A stretch of DNA of 64,000 nucleotides from Acinetobacter vivianii (GTDB lineage Bacteria; Pseudomonadota; Gammaproteobacteria; Pseudomonadales; Moraxellaceae), in the NCBI RefSeq assembly GCF_014635885.1, contig NZ_BMDR01000001.1, positions 62,001 to 126,000 of the forward strand, given 5' to 3'. The stretch's first letter is position 1; every line of letters begins with the position of its first letter. Both the position numbers and the translations under genes were made by a program. The notes under the pieces were generated by a model, which saw nothing but the letters and a program-made list of their open reading frames with translations, was not told the DNA's origin and ran no database searches. Below, piece after piece: positions 16,348-26,200 of this stretch.

Positions 16348-17571
16348 ATGAATAGTATCAACAATACAAATAATATTCCGTATTTAGATCAAGGCGTAAC
16401 ACATTTTTCTCCTGCCGATATTGTCCCATCTAGCATGAAAATGACGCCAGATGCGGTTGGTGTGACCTTGATGGAATCTAACCCGTATCTAGGTTCATTA
16501 AATGTTATTAATGATATGCAGGAGCCCACATTGACTTATGATGATTATCAGTTAATTGAGTCACGAAATATGCTTATTGTGACGGAGGCCAAGTTTATAC
16601 CAGATATGACTGCATTCCGTCCTGCAAACATGCAAGGAATGATCGAGCCTCTACAGGCAGATCGTGACTATAAAATTATGATTGGTGAGCAGGCTGAGAC
16701 CCTGATTCTTTTTAAGAATGATCATGACCATGTCACGCTCAGTATCGAGGGTAAACGAGTTGCGATGTTCAGTAGTATATCGCTGCCGATCACCCTGAAT
16801 GATTTTAATAAAATCGAGAATTTGGTGATTCGGGTAACAGAAAACGCTGTACAGTTGCTCAAAATCAATGATAAGACCGTTCACGCACAGACCTATCAGT
16901 TAGATAAGAATTTTGATCATGTGTTGCTGGAAGCCACTGAGTTGCCTTATGACCTTTCAAATGTATTTATCCAGTTGGGATGGGCCAATCAACTGACCAA
17001 TGCGCCATTTTTATCTGCCTATTTTCAGGCATGTCAGGGTAAATTTTCGTTGAGCAACTCAAATGCACCACATCATGCTTTTATGATTGTCGGACTTGCG
17101 CATCAACCCGAAAAAAAGTGGATTGCTGATCAGGTGAAACAGGGATTTGTTATTTACAGTTTGTTTGTAGACGAGAAGTTCACGGTGATATTAGGGGATT
17201 ATGGCAGCATGGATAACGTCACCTTTATGCAAGATGAGCCTTCTTTAAATCCAGTTGTCACTTTTGAAATTACGGGAAAGCATTCCATGAATGTTTATAT
17301 CGATGAAAAACTGGTCGGGAGTTGGGTTTCAAGTCATGGATTGGAATTACCAGAATTTTATCAAGTCATTGCACTGGATGGGCTGACTCAACTGGATTTT
17401 GATTTAAGAGAAGCATATGCAGCAATTGGAGAAGAGGTCTGTGCTGTAAATACAAACAATGCAAAAACTTATGACTCAGTGCATAAATACAAGGTTTCGC
17501 CTAAGCGAATGAGAACAGGTCATTATTTACCTTTTTATCATTCGCCGCATTTGCCGCTTTCTCCACTGTGA
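16348..17571 (+). CDS. Prophage hypothetical protein, beta-rich (possible tail or fibre protein)
   Basis: A 407-residue protein not matched to any family I know. ATG 16348 has GAGG nine bases upstream; an in-frame TTG lies at 16342. No signal peptide or membrane segment. Alternating hydrophobic strands dominate, with two similar-looking halves (VTLSIEGKRVAMFSSISLP near 135 and FEITGKHSMNVYIDEKLVG near 315) that suggest repeated beta-sandwich modules of the lectin-like kind. Lying directly upstream of holin and endolysin is the usual place for tail fibre genes. The C-terminus is basic and Pro/His-rich. Confidence 0.6.
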   Translation: MNSINNTNNIPYLDQGVTHFSPADIVPSSMKMTPDAVGVTLMESNPYLGSLNVINDMQEPTLTYDDYQLIESRNMLIVTEAKFIPDMTAFRPANMQGMIEPLQADRDYKIMIGEQAETLILFKNDHDHVTLSIEGKRVAMFSSISLPITLNDFNKIENLVIRVTENAVQLLKINDKTVHAQTYQLDKNFDHVLLEATELPYDLSNVFIQLGWANQLTNAPFLSAYFQACQGKFSLSNSNAPHHAFMIVGLAHQPEKKWIADQVKQGFVIYSLFVDEKFTVILGDYGSMDNVTFMQDEPSLNPVVTFEITGKHSMNVYIDEKLVGSWVSSHGLELPEFYQVIALDGLTQLDFDLREAYAAIGEEVCAVNTNNAKTYDSVHKYKVSPKRMRTGHYLPFYHSPHLPLSPL

Positions 17572-17588
17572 TTTATTAAATGAGTTGG

Positions 17589-17611
17589 CCTCCCACACGG
17601 GAGGTTTTTTT
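17589..17611 (+). terminator. Terminator after the beta-rich phage gene
   Basis: CCTCCC-ACAC-GGGAGG followed by seven T. Confidence 0.9.
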
Positions 17612-17710
17612 ATAGATAAAACATTTGATGTGATAGGGAGTGAATAACAAGAGTGATGACTTCAATAAGAATAAGTCGGCTGCTTTATAAAATTATCGTA
17701 TTTAAATAAT

Positions 17711-17738
17711 GCCCTGTATTTCTCAGGGCTTTTCTTTT
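17711..17738 (+). terminator. Hairpin just before the holin gene
   Basis: GCCCTG / CAGGGC stem followed by a T-rich run that leads into the holin SD. It can act as terminator or as a leader hairpin that limits holin expression. Confidence 0.5.
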
Positions 17739-17750
17739 TGGAGGAGGAAA

Positions 17751-18146
17751 ATGGTAGATCTCGTTTCAGCGGGTGCAGATATTGCAGCCGCAATAAAATC
17801 CTATGGTGTGTTTTTTATTGTCTTGATGGCGCTAAGCTTCATGCTTTTGGCCTGGATTGTTGTTGTGATGACACGGTTGCCAAAATCTAGGCGGGAGTGG
17901 GTGGTTTCATTAATTTCTACTTCGGTCGGCAGTATTGCTGGCGGTGGTTTTGTGATTCAGCATTTTGACTTGCAAGACTGGAGTAAGAATATGTTTGGCG
18001 CATTCGCCCTTGGTGGCTTGTATTTCCTTTGCGGCTTACCTGTGTGGGCACTCATTCGCTGGACTTTTAACTATATCAATGCAAGAGAGGATTCAACGAT
18101 TCTAGACGTTGCAAGAGAAGTGAAAGACTTTAAAGACAAATTCTAA
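17751..18146 (+). CDS. Putative phage holin
   Basis: A 131-residue inner-membrane protein. The strong SD GGAGGAGG fixes ATG 17751; the frame open upstream runs through a hairpin. Hydrophobic segments lie at about 19-41, 55-73 and 85-107, with a charged C-terminal tail (REVKDFKDKF). Size, topology and its position immediately upstream of the endolysin indicate a holin, which permeabilises the membrane at a set time to release the endolysin. Confidence 0.75.
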   Translation: MVDLVSAGADIAAAIKSYGVFFIVLMALSFMLLAWIVVVMTRLPKSRREWVVSLISTSVGSIAGGGFVIQHFDLQDWSKNMFGAFALGGLYFLCGLPVWALIRWTFNYINAREDSTILDVAREVKDFKDKF

Positions 18147-18165
18147 CAATACAATTCAATCAACT

Positions 18166-18188
18166 ACCGCCTCAGGGCGGTTTTTTTA
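18166..18188 (+). terminator. Terminator between holin and endolysin
   Basis: CCGCC-TCAG-GGCGG followed by seven T. Its presence inside a lysis cassette implies some readthrough or a separate promoter for the endolysin. Confidence 0.85.
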
Positions 18189-18207
18189 TTTTTATAAGGA
18201 AAAAATC

Positions 18208-18756
18208 ATGACAATAATTCAAAACGGTTTCGATATTTTACGTGAAGCTTTTGGAAAACTTAATCAGGCTCAAGTGGATGGAATTAATTTTCTTGTTTCT
18301 GTTTTAGAGGAACATCAGGAGTTGAGTCTGGCGCAAGCGGCCTATATTTTGGCAACGGCTTGGCATGAAACAGCGAAAACCATGCAACCTGTCATTGAGT
18401 ACGGTTCTGAAAAATATCTGAAGTCAAAACAATATTATCCTTATATCGGATATGGCTATGTGCAGCTGACATGGTTGTCCAACTATAAGCGTATGGGTGA
18501 TTACCTAAAAATTGATTTAGTCAAAAATCCAAAACTTGCTTTACAGGCTGACATCGCGGCACGGGTCATGATCGTTGGCATGAAAAAGGGTATGTTTACA
18601 GGTAAAAGACTTTCTGACTACATCAATCAACATAAAAAGGATTATGTAGGCGCACGTTACATTGTCAATGGAACAGATAAAGCTGAACTCATCGCAGGCT
18701 ATGCTGAAATCTTTGAAAAGGCTTTAGAGGCTTCTGAGGAGCTTGTTTGTCATTAA
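18208..18756 (+). CDS. Phage endolysin, GH19 chitinase-like
   Basis: A 182-residue cytoplasmic peptidoglycan hydrolase of the GH19-like lysozyme group. AAGGAA precedes ATG 18208. The likely catalytic Glu is in ATAWHETAKTMQPV (residue about 54), and the substrate-groove segment GYGYVQLTWLSNYKRMG (about 88-104) is the family's strongest signature. No signal peptide, so export depends on the upstream holin. It is the last gene of the prophage remnant. Confidence 0.88.
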   Translation: MTIIQNGFDILREAFGKLNQAQVDGINFLVSVLEEHQELSLAQAAYILATAWHETAKTMQPVIEYGSEKYLKSKQYYPYIGYGYVQLTWLSNYKRMGDYLKIDLVKNPKLALQADIAARVMIVGMKKGMFTGKRLSDYINQHKKDYVGARYIVNGTDKAELIAGYAEIFEKALEASEELVCH

Positions 18757-18846
18757 ATGACTGCGTTGAATGTGAATGTATTCACTTTAAAATTCTACCA
18801 TCATCTATGAGCGCTCAGCTTTAACTAAGGCTGAGCGCTAAAGCTA

Positions 18847-19353
18847 TTATGCGGTCGCATTAAATGCTTCTGCATAAACCACATCGCCGTGAGGCATTTT
18901 TTCTGTGAAAGAAAGTGTCTGGAAATATTCTGCGGGAACACCTAGTAAAACAAGTTCTGGCTTCGCTTTAAAGCCGAAGCGAGCATAATATTCAGGATCG
19001 CCCAGTAATACACAGCCAGCAGCCTTTAATGTTTTCAGCTTATCTAAACCCGCATGGATTAGCTGAGAGCCAACCCCTTGATTTTGAAATTCAGGTTGTA
19101 CAGAAACAGGCCCTAATCCGTACCAGTCAGTTGTTCCATCCGAGATAGAAACAGGGGAAAACGCAATATGTCCAATGATTTGGCCTTCATACTCAGCGAC
19201 TAGCGATACGGTCAATTGTTGAGAGTCGCGTAAAGCATTGACAATAAATTGCTCTGTATGACTCGAATATTCTATATCTTTAAAAGCCGCTTGAGTGAGT
19301 TTAAAAATATTGGGAACGTCAGATGGTTGTTCATTTCGAATAGATATATTCAT
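18847..19353 (-). CDS. GNAT family N-acetyltransferase (YhbS-like)
   Basis: A 168-residue acetyltransferase. The acetyl-CoA loop reads VQPEFQNQGVGSQLIHAGL (about 86-104), motif A of GNAT enzymes. YYARFGFKAKPEL matches the YhbS branch, whose members acetylate small molecules or proteins of mostly unknown identity. It lies just outside the phage remnant and faces it. A ten-base-pair hairpin without T-run separates the two. Confidence 0.88.
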   Translation of the reverse strand: MNISIRNEQPSDVPNIFKLTQAAFKDIEYSSHTEQFIVNALRDSQQLTVSLVAEYEGQIIGHIAFSPVSISDGTTDWYGLGPVSVQPEFQNQGVGSQLIHAGLDKLKTLKAAGCVLLGDPEYYARFGFKAKPELVLLGVPAEYFQTLSFTEKMPHGDVVYAEAFNATA

Positions 19354-19489
19354 TATGATCTCTTGCTGATTTTAGTACCAAAAATCTTCAGCTTTATTTG
19401 AACTGAATTGATAATTGCTACAAGATAGCTTAAAGGGAATATTTAAAAATCAATAAAGTACTATACCTACAATGTTTCAAAAATCGTTT

Positions 19490-20023
19490 TTATTTTTTAG
19501 AATGTTTTTCTTTGAGATGTAAATAAGCGGGAATCGATTTCTTGGCCTGTCGACGTAGCATCATTTTAATGTAAAGCACAATCGCGAAGCAGGCGGTCGC
19601 AACTGTTAGCATCAAGCCATTCATATAACTCATGATTGAGCTGACATAACCTATCGTGGCTAAGCGGCGTTGCATTCGTTCAACCTGAGTACTGGATTCA
19701 ACACCCGTAATCGCCCAGGTACATAAGTGTTCACAGTTATTGATAATTAAATGATAGTGATTTTCATGCATGCGTGAGCGCATACGCCGTACCACCGCTT
19801 TAGCTTTATAGCGCGGAGAAGGGTAATGTCGCGTATAGATCGGTTTGCCACGTGCGAAACGCTGGATTGAAGTCATTTCGATCGGATGCTTTTTAAAAAT
19901 ATGAGCAAAACCAGAATAATGAATGACTCGACCGCGACCCGCATAGATCCCGTGATGGCTATAACCAAAGTGTTTGACGATCAGATGCGCGCCAAGGGAG
20001 AAATGTTGATGTTTGTGCTGCAT
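19490..20023 (-). CDS. LRAT/NlpC-P60-like domain protein with C-terminal membrane helix
   Basis: A 177-residue protein of the lecithin:retinol acyltransferase-like family, thiol enzymes of permuted NlpC/P60 type. The catalytic set is visible: His 24 in GYSHHGIYAGRGRVIHYSG, His 35 in the same segment, and Cys 97 in IINNCEHLC. A membrane helix follows at about residues 131-152 (SYMNGLMLTVATACFAIVL), then a basic tail. In bacteria such proteins probably act as phospholipid acyltransferases or hydrolases at the membrane. The exact reaction is unknown. Confidence 0.8.
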   Translation of the reverse strand: MQHKHQHFSLGAHLIVKHFGYSHHGIYAGRGRVIHYSGFAHIFKKHPIEMTSIQRFARGKPIYTRHYPSPRYKAKAVVRRMRSRMHENHYHLIINNCEHLCTWAITGVESSTQVERMQRRLATIGYVSSIMSYMNGLMLTVATACFAIVLYIKMMLRRQAKKSIPAYLHLKEKHSKK

Positions 20024-20194
20024 GTTGATACAAGATTATTGTATTTACTTCCTTATTTTACTCAAAAACAGTGAACCAATCGAGTCTATTTCTTAGCTCA
20101 ACCCAAGGAATATGTGTCTGGATTGTATCTGCTGTTTTCTCCCTATAAAAAGTTATGGGAAAATTGAGTAAGGAGTTTACTTTAAGAAATATGA

Positions 20195-20935
20195 ATGATG
20201 AAAAAATGGTGGTTAGCAATCTGTACCTTTGCTTTTATGCCAATGGCTTATGCGATGCAACATCAAACAATCACCGTTGATAAGGTGAACTATGATGTGA
20301 TTCAAGTTGAACATTTAAGCCAGCTAAAATTATTTTTAAAAAATCCCAATACGGGACGTTATTATCAGAAGTTCTCCAATATTCAGAAAGAATTGCCAGC
20401 TTGCAAACAATTAAGTTTTGCCATGAATGGTGGTATGTATCATGCCGATTTTCAGCCCGTGGGTTTATATATCGAGCAGGGCAAAGAAGCGACAAAATTA
20501 AATCAGGCGAAAGGTTTTGGTAATTTCTTTATGCAACCGAATGGTGTGGTCGCGTGGAATGAGCAGCGTGCAATAATCAAAACAACGGCTGATTATAAGG
20601 AGAGTGGTTTTAATGCTAAATTTGCAACACAATCCGGGCCGATGCTGCTCTATAAGGGCAAGATCAATCGCCAGTTCATTCCTGATTCAAATTCTTTAAA
20701 GATCAGAAATGGTGTCGGGGTTAAAGATAATCAGCTTTACTTTGTGATTTCGCAGCAGCGGGTAAGTTTTTATCAATTTGCCCAATTTTTTAAGCAACAA
20801 CTAAAAGTGGATAATGCACTGTATCTGGATGGTTCAATTTCGAGTTTATATTTAACGCAAAATAAACGTCACGATAAAGCCTTTAATTTAGGTCCAATCG
20901 TTGCGGAAGTGGTGGAAAAAGCGGGGTGTCATTGA
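20195..20935 (+). CDS. Exported phosphodiester glycosidase family (NAGPA/DUF2233) protein
   Basis: A 246-residue protein with a signal peptide (residues 1-20, MPMAYA|MQ). Characteristic blocks are SFAMNGGMYHADFQPVGLY (about 73-91), ATQSGPMLLYKGK and NALYLDGSISSLYL near the C-terminus, all found in the family of the lysosomal GlcNAc-1-phosphodiester alpha-N-acetylglucosaminidase (uncovering enzyme). The bacterial periplasmic members have unclear substrates. It is divergent from the LRAT-like gene. Confidence 0.85.
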   Translation: MMKKWWLAICTFAFMPMAYAMQHQTITVDKVNYDVIQVEHLSQLKLFLKNPNTGRYYQKFSNIQKELPACKQLSFAMNGGMYHADFQPVGLYIEQGKEATKLNQAKGFGNFFMQPNGVVAWNEQRAIIKTTADYKESGFNAKFATQSGPMLLYKGKINRQFIPDSNSLKIRNGVGVKDNQLYFVISQQRVSFYQFAQFFKQQLKVDNALYLDGSISSLYLTQNKRHDKAFNLGPIVAEVVEKAGCH

Positions 20936-20942
20936 GACTCGA

Positions 20943-20972
20943 GCCTAACCTCCTGATGTAAAGAGGTTAGGC
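20943..20972. terminator. Hairpin between convergent genes
   Basis: GCCTAACCTC / GAGGTTAGGC perfect ten-base stem. The T content after it is modest on both strands, so it is a weaker terminator candidate. Confidence 0.55.
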
Positions 20973-20984
20973 CAAGCTTGTTTC

Positions 20985-21212
20985 TTATTGGATCGGAGGT
21001 TTGATCAGCGCAAGTAATTCTTTGCGGCTGTAGCCTCGAGAAATCAGTACTTTCTTAATGCCTTTAATGACATCTTCATCTGTTGCTTTGACTAAAGCGT
21101 CGAGTAGCTGTTCATTGGTTTTGCAAGAACAATCGTTTTCAACGCAAGAAGTTTGATTCTTGTGTTCGTTATATTGTTCGTCTGCATTGAACAATTTTTG
21201 CCAAAAACTCAT
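20985..21212 (-). CDS. Small hypothetical protein with Cys motif (75 aa)
   Basis: A soluble 75-residue protein (MSFWQKLFNADEQYNEHKNQ...). It has three cysteines clustered as CVENDCSC at residues 23-30, followed by a helical C-terminal half ending SRGYSRKELLALIKPP, which resembles a small helical-hairpin module. Not recognised. The start at ATG 21212 gives a natural N-terminus. Confidence 0.65.
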   Translation of the reverse strand: MSFWQKLFNADEQYNEHKNQTSCVENDCSCKTNEQLLDALVKATDEDVIKGIKKVLISRGYSRKELLALIKPPIQ

Positions 21213-21400
21213 AGAGCCTTCATTTACAACCTAACATAGCTCGAAATATAGCCACTTTAAAATAAAATACAAGTCAGCTTAAGTGATAAAAGCAGCAGTT
21301 GAACCTCAATTTTTTCGATAACTCTTCTTATCTCAAACGAAATTATGACGGTATGATGACTTGACCTTTGAAAATTATCACTTTTTTATCAATATACTTT

Positions 21401-21434
21401 GAGCAAAAATAAAGGGTTATTGAAACCCTTTATT
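21401..21434 (-). terminator. Terminator of trmA
   Basis: AATAAAGGGTT / AACCCTTTATT perfect 11-base stem with a five-base loop and T-run on the minus strand. Confidence 0.9.
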
Positions 21435-21461
21435 AATTATTGTTACGTTGAAATAATTTGT

Positions 21462-22547
21462 TTAAATCTTTTCAAGTAAAACGCCTGACTCAACATGATG
21501 AGTAAAAGGGAACTGATCGAACATTGCGAACTTCACAATTCGATGGGTTTGGGTCAGTGTGTTGAGGTTGTCATGTAAGGTATTTGGATTGCATGAAATA
21601 TAGAGAATACGCTCGAATCCTTGTAGAAGTTTTAACGTTTCATCATCAATTCCTGCACGTGGCGGATCGACGAAAACCGTGTCAAAGTCATAGCTTTGAA
21701 TGTTGATATTGGCTTCTTGCAAGCGTCTAAATTCACGTTCGCCCTGATAAGCCTGAGTAAATTCTTCCGCAGATAAACGTGCAACCTGAATATTTTCAAT
21801 CTGGTTTTGTTCAATATTCCATTGCGCTGCATAAACCGAAGATTTTGCCAGCTCAGTGGCAAGGACACGTTTAAACTTCAAAGACAATGGCAGGGTAAAG
21901 TTGCCGTTACCACAATACAATTCTAAAAGATCTTTTTGAGATCCTTGTGCTGCATCACAAGCCCATTCCAACATATGTTGACAGACTTTTGCATTCGGCT
22001 GGGTAAAACTACTTTCAATTTGTTTGTATTTAAAAGTACGGCCATGAACATTCAACTGTTCAACCACATAGTCTTCGCCAATAATAACTTTTTGACCACG
22101 GCTACGGCCCATAATTTTAATATTCAGCTTTTCTGCTAACGCTTTAGCCGCTGTTTCCCATTCTTCATCCAGTTTACGATGATAAATCAGCGTAACCAGC
22201 ATTTCTCCGCTTAATGTAGCAAGAAAGTCCGCTTCAAAAATACGTTGCGATAAAATAGGGACTGCTTTTAATTCTTCTAACAGACGAGGCATCAAGTCAT
22301 TAATGCTTTGATCCGCGATAGGAAACTCATCCACACGAACAACGTCTTTTTGCTTACCATCTTCAGCACGTTCAAACATGGCATAGAACATATCGTCTTC
22401 TGTATGCCAGATACGAAATTCGGCACGCATACGGAAATGTTGTTCTGGTGATTGAAACACTTCTAAAGCTGGTGGATTGAACGGAGCAAACTGTACGGTG
22501 ATTCGTTCAACTTTCTCTTGAAGTTGCTGCTGGTAAGAGATGGTCAT
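21462..22547 (-). CDS. trmA: tRNA (uracil-54-C5)-methyltransferase
   Basis: TrmA makes ribothymidine at position 54 of the tRNA T-loop with SAM. The 361 residues match the family length. SAM motif I is [16 protein letters not shown] (about 206-221); [15 protein letters not shown] and the catalytic cysteine in [15 protein letters not shown] (about 310-324) follow. I use ATG 22547 rather than TTG 22553. The E. coli-like short form, without the TRAM domain of RlmCD enzymes, supports TrmA. Confidence 0.95.
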   Translation of the reverse strand: MTISYQQQLQEKVERITVQFAPFNPPALEVFQSPEQHFRMRAEFRIWHTEDDMFYAMFERAEDGKQKDVVRVDEFPIADQSINDLMPRLLEELKAVPILSQRIFEADFLATLSGEMLVTLIYHRKLDEEWETAAKALAEKLNIKIMGRSRGQKVIIGEDYVVEQLNVHGRTFKYKQIESSFTQPNAKVCQHMLEWACDAAQGSQKDLLELYCGNGNFTLPLSLKFKRVLATELAKSSVYAAQWNIEQNQIENIQVARLSAEEFTQAYQGEREFRRLQEANINIQSYDFDTVFVDPPRAGIDDETLKLLQGFERILYISCNPNTLHDNLNTLTQTHRIVKFAMFDQFPFTHHVESGVLLEKI

Positions 22548-22630
22548 AAACAAGAAAACTATAGGTGAAATCTAAACAGGAATGGTATCAAAAAAAGTGC
22601 TACAAGGTGCAGGGAAATTATCAAATTTGC

Positions 22631-23104
22631 TTATTTGTAAGATGGTTCCTGATTTAGAACATTTTCAATAAATATCGATTTAAGCTCACGATATTGTTGT
22701 GGTGAGAAACCTGAACATCTTTGTTTGAGCTGATTGTATTGCTGGACTAGGTCTGGATGATGTCGCAATTGATCTCGGAAGGTGAGAAAGTTTTTAAATT
22801 CTGAGCCACTCACAACGATTTGCAATGCGACATCATGTTCCGAGGATTCAAGCATACACAGCTCTTGTGTGCGTAAAGTATCAAGTTTTTCCTTAAAATT
22901 AAGCTGTTCAATGGTCAGCACAAGATCTTTTGCTGATACTTCGATATAAATATCTAAATCACCTTTTGAAATCGCATTGGGTATAGCTGAGGAACCGATA
23001 TGTTCAATCACGGCAAAAGGGATAAGCTGCTCGATCTTGTTTTTATAATCTTCGAAAAGCCGAGCGCAATTCGGCTGATATTCTGTGGACAAAAAGAACT
23101 GCAT
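22631..23104 (-). CDS. GrpB/UPF0157 family nucleotidyltransferase-fold protein
   Basis: A 157-residue protein with the family core VIEHIGSSAIPNAISKGDLDI (about 32-52), where the GS and the D-x-D like pair of the nucleotidyltransferase fold lie. GrpB proteins are widespread and uncharacterised, sometimes fused to CoA-related kinases. Single gene between putA and trmA, same strand. Confidence 0.82.
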   Translation of the reverse strand: MQFFLSTEYQPNCARLFEDYKNKIEQLIPFAVIEHIGSSAIPNAISKGDLDIYIEVSAKDLVLTIEQLNFKEKLDTLRTQELCMLESSEHDVALQIVVSGSEFKNFLTFRDQLRHHPDLVQQYNQLKQRCSGFSPQQYRELKSIFIENVLNQEPSYK

Positions 23105-23150
23105 TAAAAGCGTCTCATTTTATTCTTGATATTATGTACTTCAAAATAAT

Positions 23151-23183
23151 AAAAAACCCGAACCATGTAAACATGATTCGGGT
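23151..23183 (-). terminator. Terminator of putA
   Basis: ACCCGAA-CATG / CATG-TTCGGGT stem; on the minus strand it ends in a T-run (A-run at 23150-23155 on plus). Confidence 0.88.
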
Positions 23184-23219
23184 CATTGAGAGATTCAGCA
23201 TCTCTCGGAAAGGAGAATA

Positions 23220-26200
23220 TTAGTCTTCAGATAAGGTCATCAAGCTTGCGTTACCACCAGCTGCTGCTGTATTCACGCTGATTGCGCGTTCAATCACAAG
23301 ACGTTCTAATGGAATTTGCTCATTGGCTTGAAGCTGAGTAATTCCAACAATTGCGCCTGAACGGGCAGCAACTTTAGTTTGCAAATCTTGTAACTGTTCA
23401 ACAGAACCATGATGAAGCACGGCATCAAAGGCATCTTTTTCAACACTTGAGATGACAGTGATCGCATCTAAAACATCTTTTGGTAAAGACGCTTTGTGTT
23501 TCACCAAGAATGCATTGTCTTTCAACACAGCCGCTGTACTGCTTACTGCGAAAATCGCAAGCAATTGTTGAAGCTGACTTGCATCATCATTGGCAATTGA
23601 AAGCACACGATGACGAGGCAGGATAATGTACTGGTTACTTTCGCCAGTCGGACCTTGCAACTCGTAGAATTTACCTACACCAAATGCTGGAATTGTAGGT
23701 ACTGCTTGAGCCATGTGTTGTTTTGCCCAAGCCATCAAGCTTTGGTAAGCAACATTTGATACCGCATCAAAGTTAGAGATTTCAGCTTTCACCGCAAATG
23801 GGGTCGCCAATACTTTCTCTGAACAATGTTCCATCAAGCGGTACATATAAAGTGGACCACCAGCTTTCGGACCAGTACCAGACAAGCCTTCACCACCAAA
23901 TGGTTGTACGCCTACCACTGCACCGACGATATTACGGTTGATATATAAGTTACCCACTTCCGCACGTTGAATCACCGTATTAATGGTTTCATCGATACGG
24001 GTATGTAGACCCATGGTCAAGCCGTAACCTTTTGCATTGATACGATCGATCAACTGCTCAAGCTCACCGTATTTATACGTGATGATGTGGAGTACAGGAC
24101 CAAATACTTCACGCTCAAGGTCATCAAGGTTTGGTAATTCGATTGCTGTTGGCGGAACAAAAGTACCTTGTGCAAGTGCCTGTTGGCTTGCAGCATCGTT
24201 AAACATCAATTGATGAACAGGGTAACCCTTAGATTTCATCTTTTGAATGTGCGTATCGATGGTTTGTTTCGCTTCAGTATCGATGACAGGACCAATGTCA
24301 GTTTTTAAGATCGCTGGGTTACCTACGATCAACTGTTGCATTGCACCTTTCAGCATTTTGATAACGGTTGCAGCGCTGTCTTCTTGTACACATAAGATAC
24401 GAAGTGCAGAACAACGTTGACCAGCACTGTCGAATGCAGAACTGACAACATCGAGAACCACTTGTTCAGTGAGTGCAGAAGAATCGACGATCATCGCATT
24501 CTGACCACCTGTTTCCGCGATTAACGGAATTGGTTGACCATTTGGAGATAAACGTTTTGCGACAGTCTTTTGCAAGATTTTTGCAACTTCAGTCGAACCC
24601 GTGAACATGATGCCCTGGATACGGTCATCTTGGCTCAATTGAGCACCTACAGTTTCACCGCGACCTGGAAGAAGTTGGACAACGCCGTGTGGCACGCCAG
24701 CTTCCCAAAGCATTTGTACGGCTTGTGCTGCAATCAATGGCGTCTGTTCAGCCGGTTTTGCAATAACACAGTTACCGCTCACTAATGCCGCTGCAATCTG
24801 ACCAGAGAAAATCGCAAGAGGGAAGTTCCATGGGCTAATACACAATACAGTACCTAATGGCTTCACTTGTGCATTGGCAGGCAGGTTCTCAATTTGAGTT
24901 GCGTAGTAACGTAGGAAATCGACCGCTTCACGAACTTCTGCAATCGCATTGGCATAGGTTTTACCACTTTCGCGGCAAAGTAAAACCATAAGCTCCTGAA
25001 TACGAGCTTCCATTAAGTCAGCCGCACGCTTTAAGCAAGCAGCACGTTCAACTTTATCGGTTGCAGCCCAGCTTTGTTCAGCTTGTACTGCAGCTTCTAA
25101 TGCCAGTTGTACATCAGCGCTGGTTGCTTCGTTAACATAACCCACAACTTCGCTGTTTTGTGCAGGGTTTGTAATTGCAAGTGCATTACTTTGCTCGTGA
25201 ACCGTTGATTCAAAACCAAGTAATGGTGCACTTTTCCAAATCTGGCTGCGTAGCTTTTGTGCAGTCGCATCCAAATCCGCTAATGGTTGATCGTTATTGA
25301 GATCAAAACCACTTGAGTTTGGACGTAATGGATAAAGATCATGCGGAAGTGGAATTGCAGGGTGTTTTAAACCAAGCTGGCCTTCATCTTTCGCTGAAGT
25401 CTCGATGTCTTTGATTGGAGACTGAATGAGGTCTTCAACTTTTAGAGTCTTATCTGCAATACGGTTAACGAATGAAGTATTGGCACCATTTTCAAGTAAA
25501 CGACGAACCAAGTAAGCCAATAATGTTTCATGGTTACCTACAGGTGCGTAAACACGACATGGAACACCAAGTTTATTGTCTTCTTTAGAACCTACCACTT
25601 GCTCGTACAATGGCTCACCCATACCGTGCAAGCATTGGAATTCGTATTGACCTGGGTAATATTTGCTTGGATCTGCCAGATTGTAAATCGTTGCAAGTGA
25701 TTGCGCGTTGTGTGTCGCAAACTGCGGATACACTTGATCTGGTGCAGCAAGTAATTTTTTCGCACACGCAATGTAGGACAAATCCGTGTGAACTTTACGG
25801 GTAAACACAGGGTAGTCAGTCATACCATCAATCTGTGCTTTCTTGATTTCGCTGTCCCAATACGCACCTTTCACCAAACGAATCATCAGACGTTTGTTGC
25901 TGCGTTTTGCAAGATCAACGATATAATCTACAACGTAGAAACAACGTTTTTGGTAAGCTTGAATAACGAAACCAATGCCTTTCCAATCCGAAAGTTTTGG
26001 TTCGAAACATAGGCGTTCAAGCAATTCGAGTGAAATTTCCAGACGTTCAGATTCTTCAGCATCGATGTTTAAACCGATATCGTATTGTTTTGCCAAGCAT
26101 GCGAGTTCAAAAACCTTGTTGTAAAGTTCATGATGAACACGGTCGATTTGCGCACGTTGATAACGTGGGTGCAATGCAGAAAGCTTGATTGAGATACCCG

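Noticed and set aside
18810..18839. Perfect ten-pair hairpin AGCGCTCAGC / GCTGAGCGCT between endolysin and GNAT genes
   Set aside because: Probably a plain terminator or a phage border hairpin, but no T-run follows on either strand, so I do not call it.
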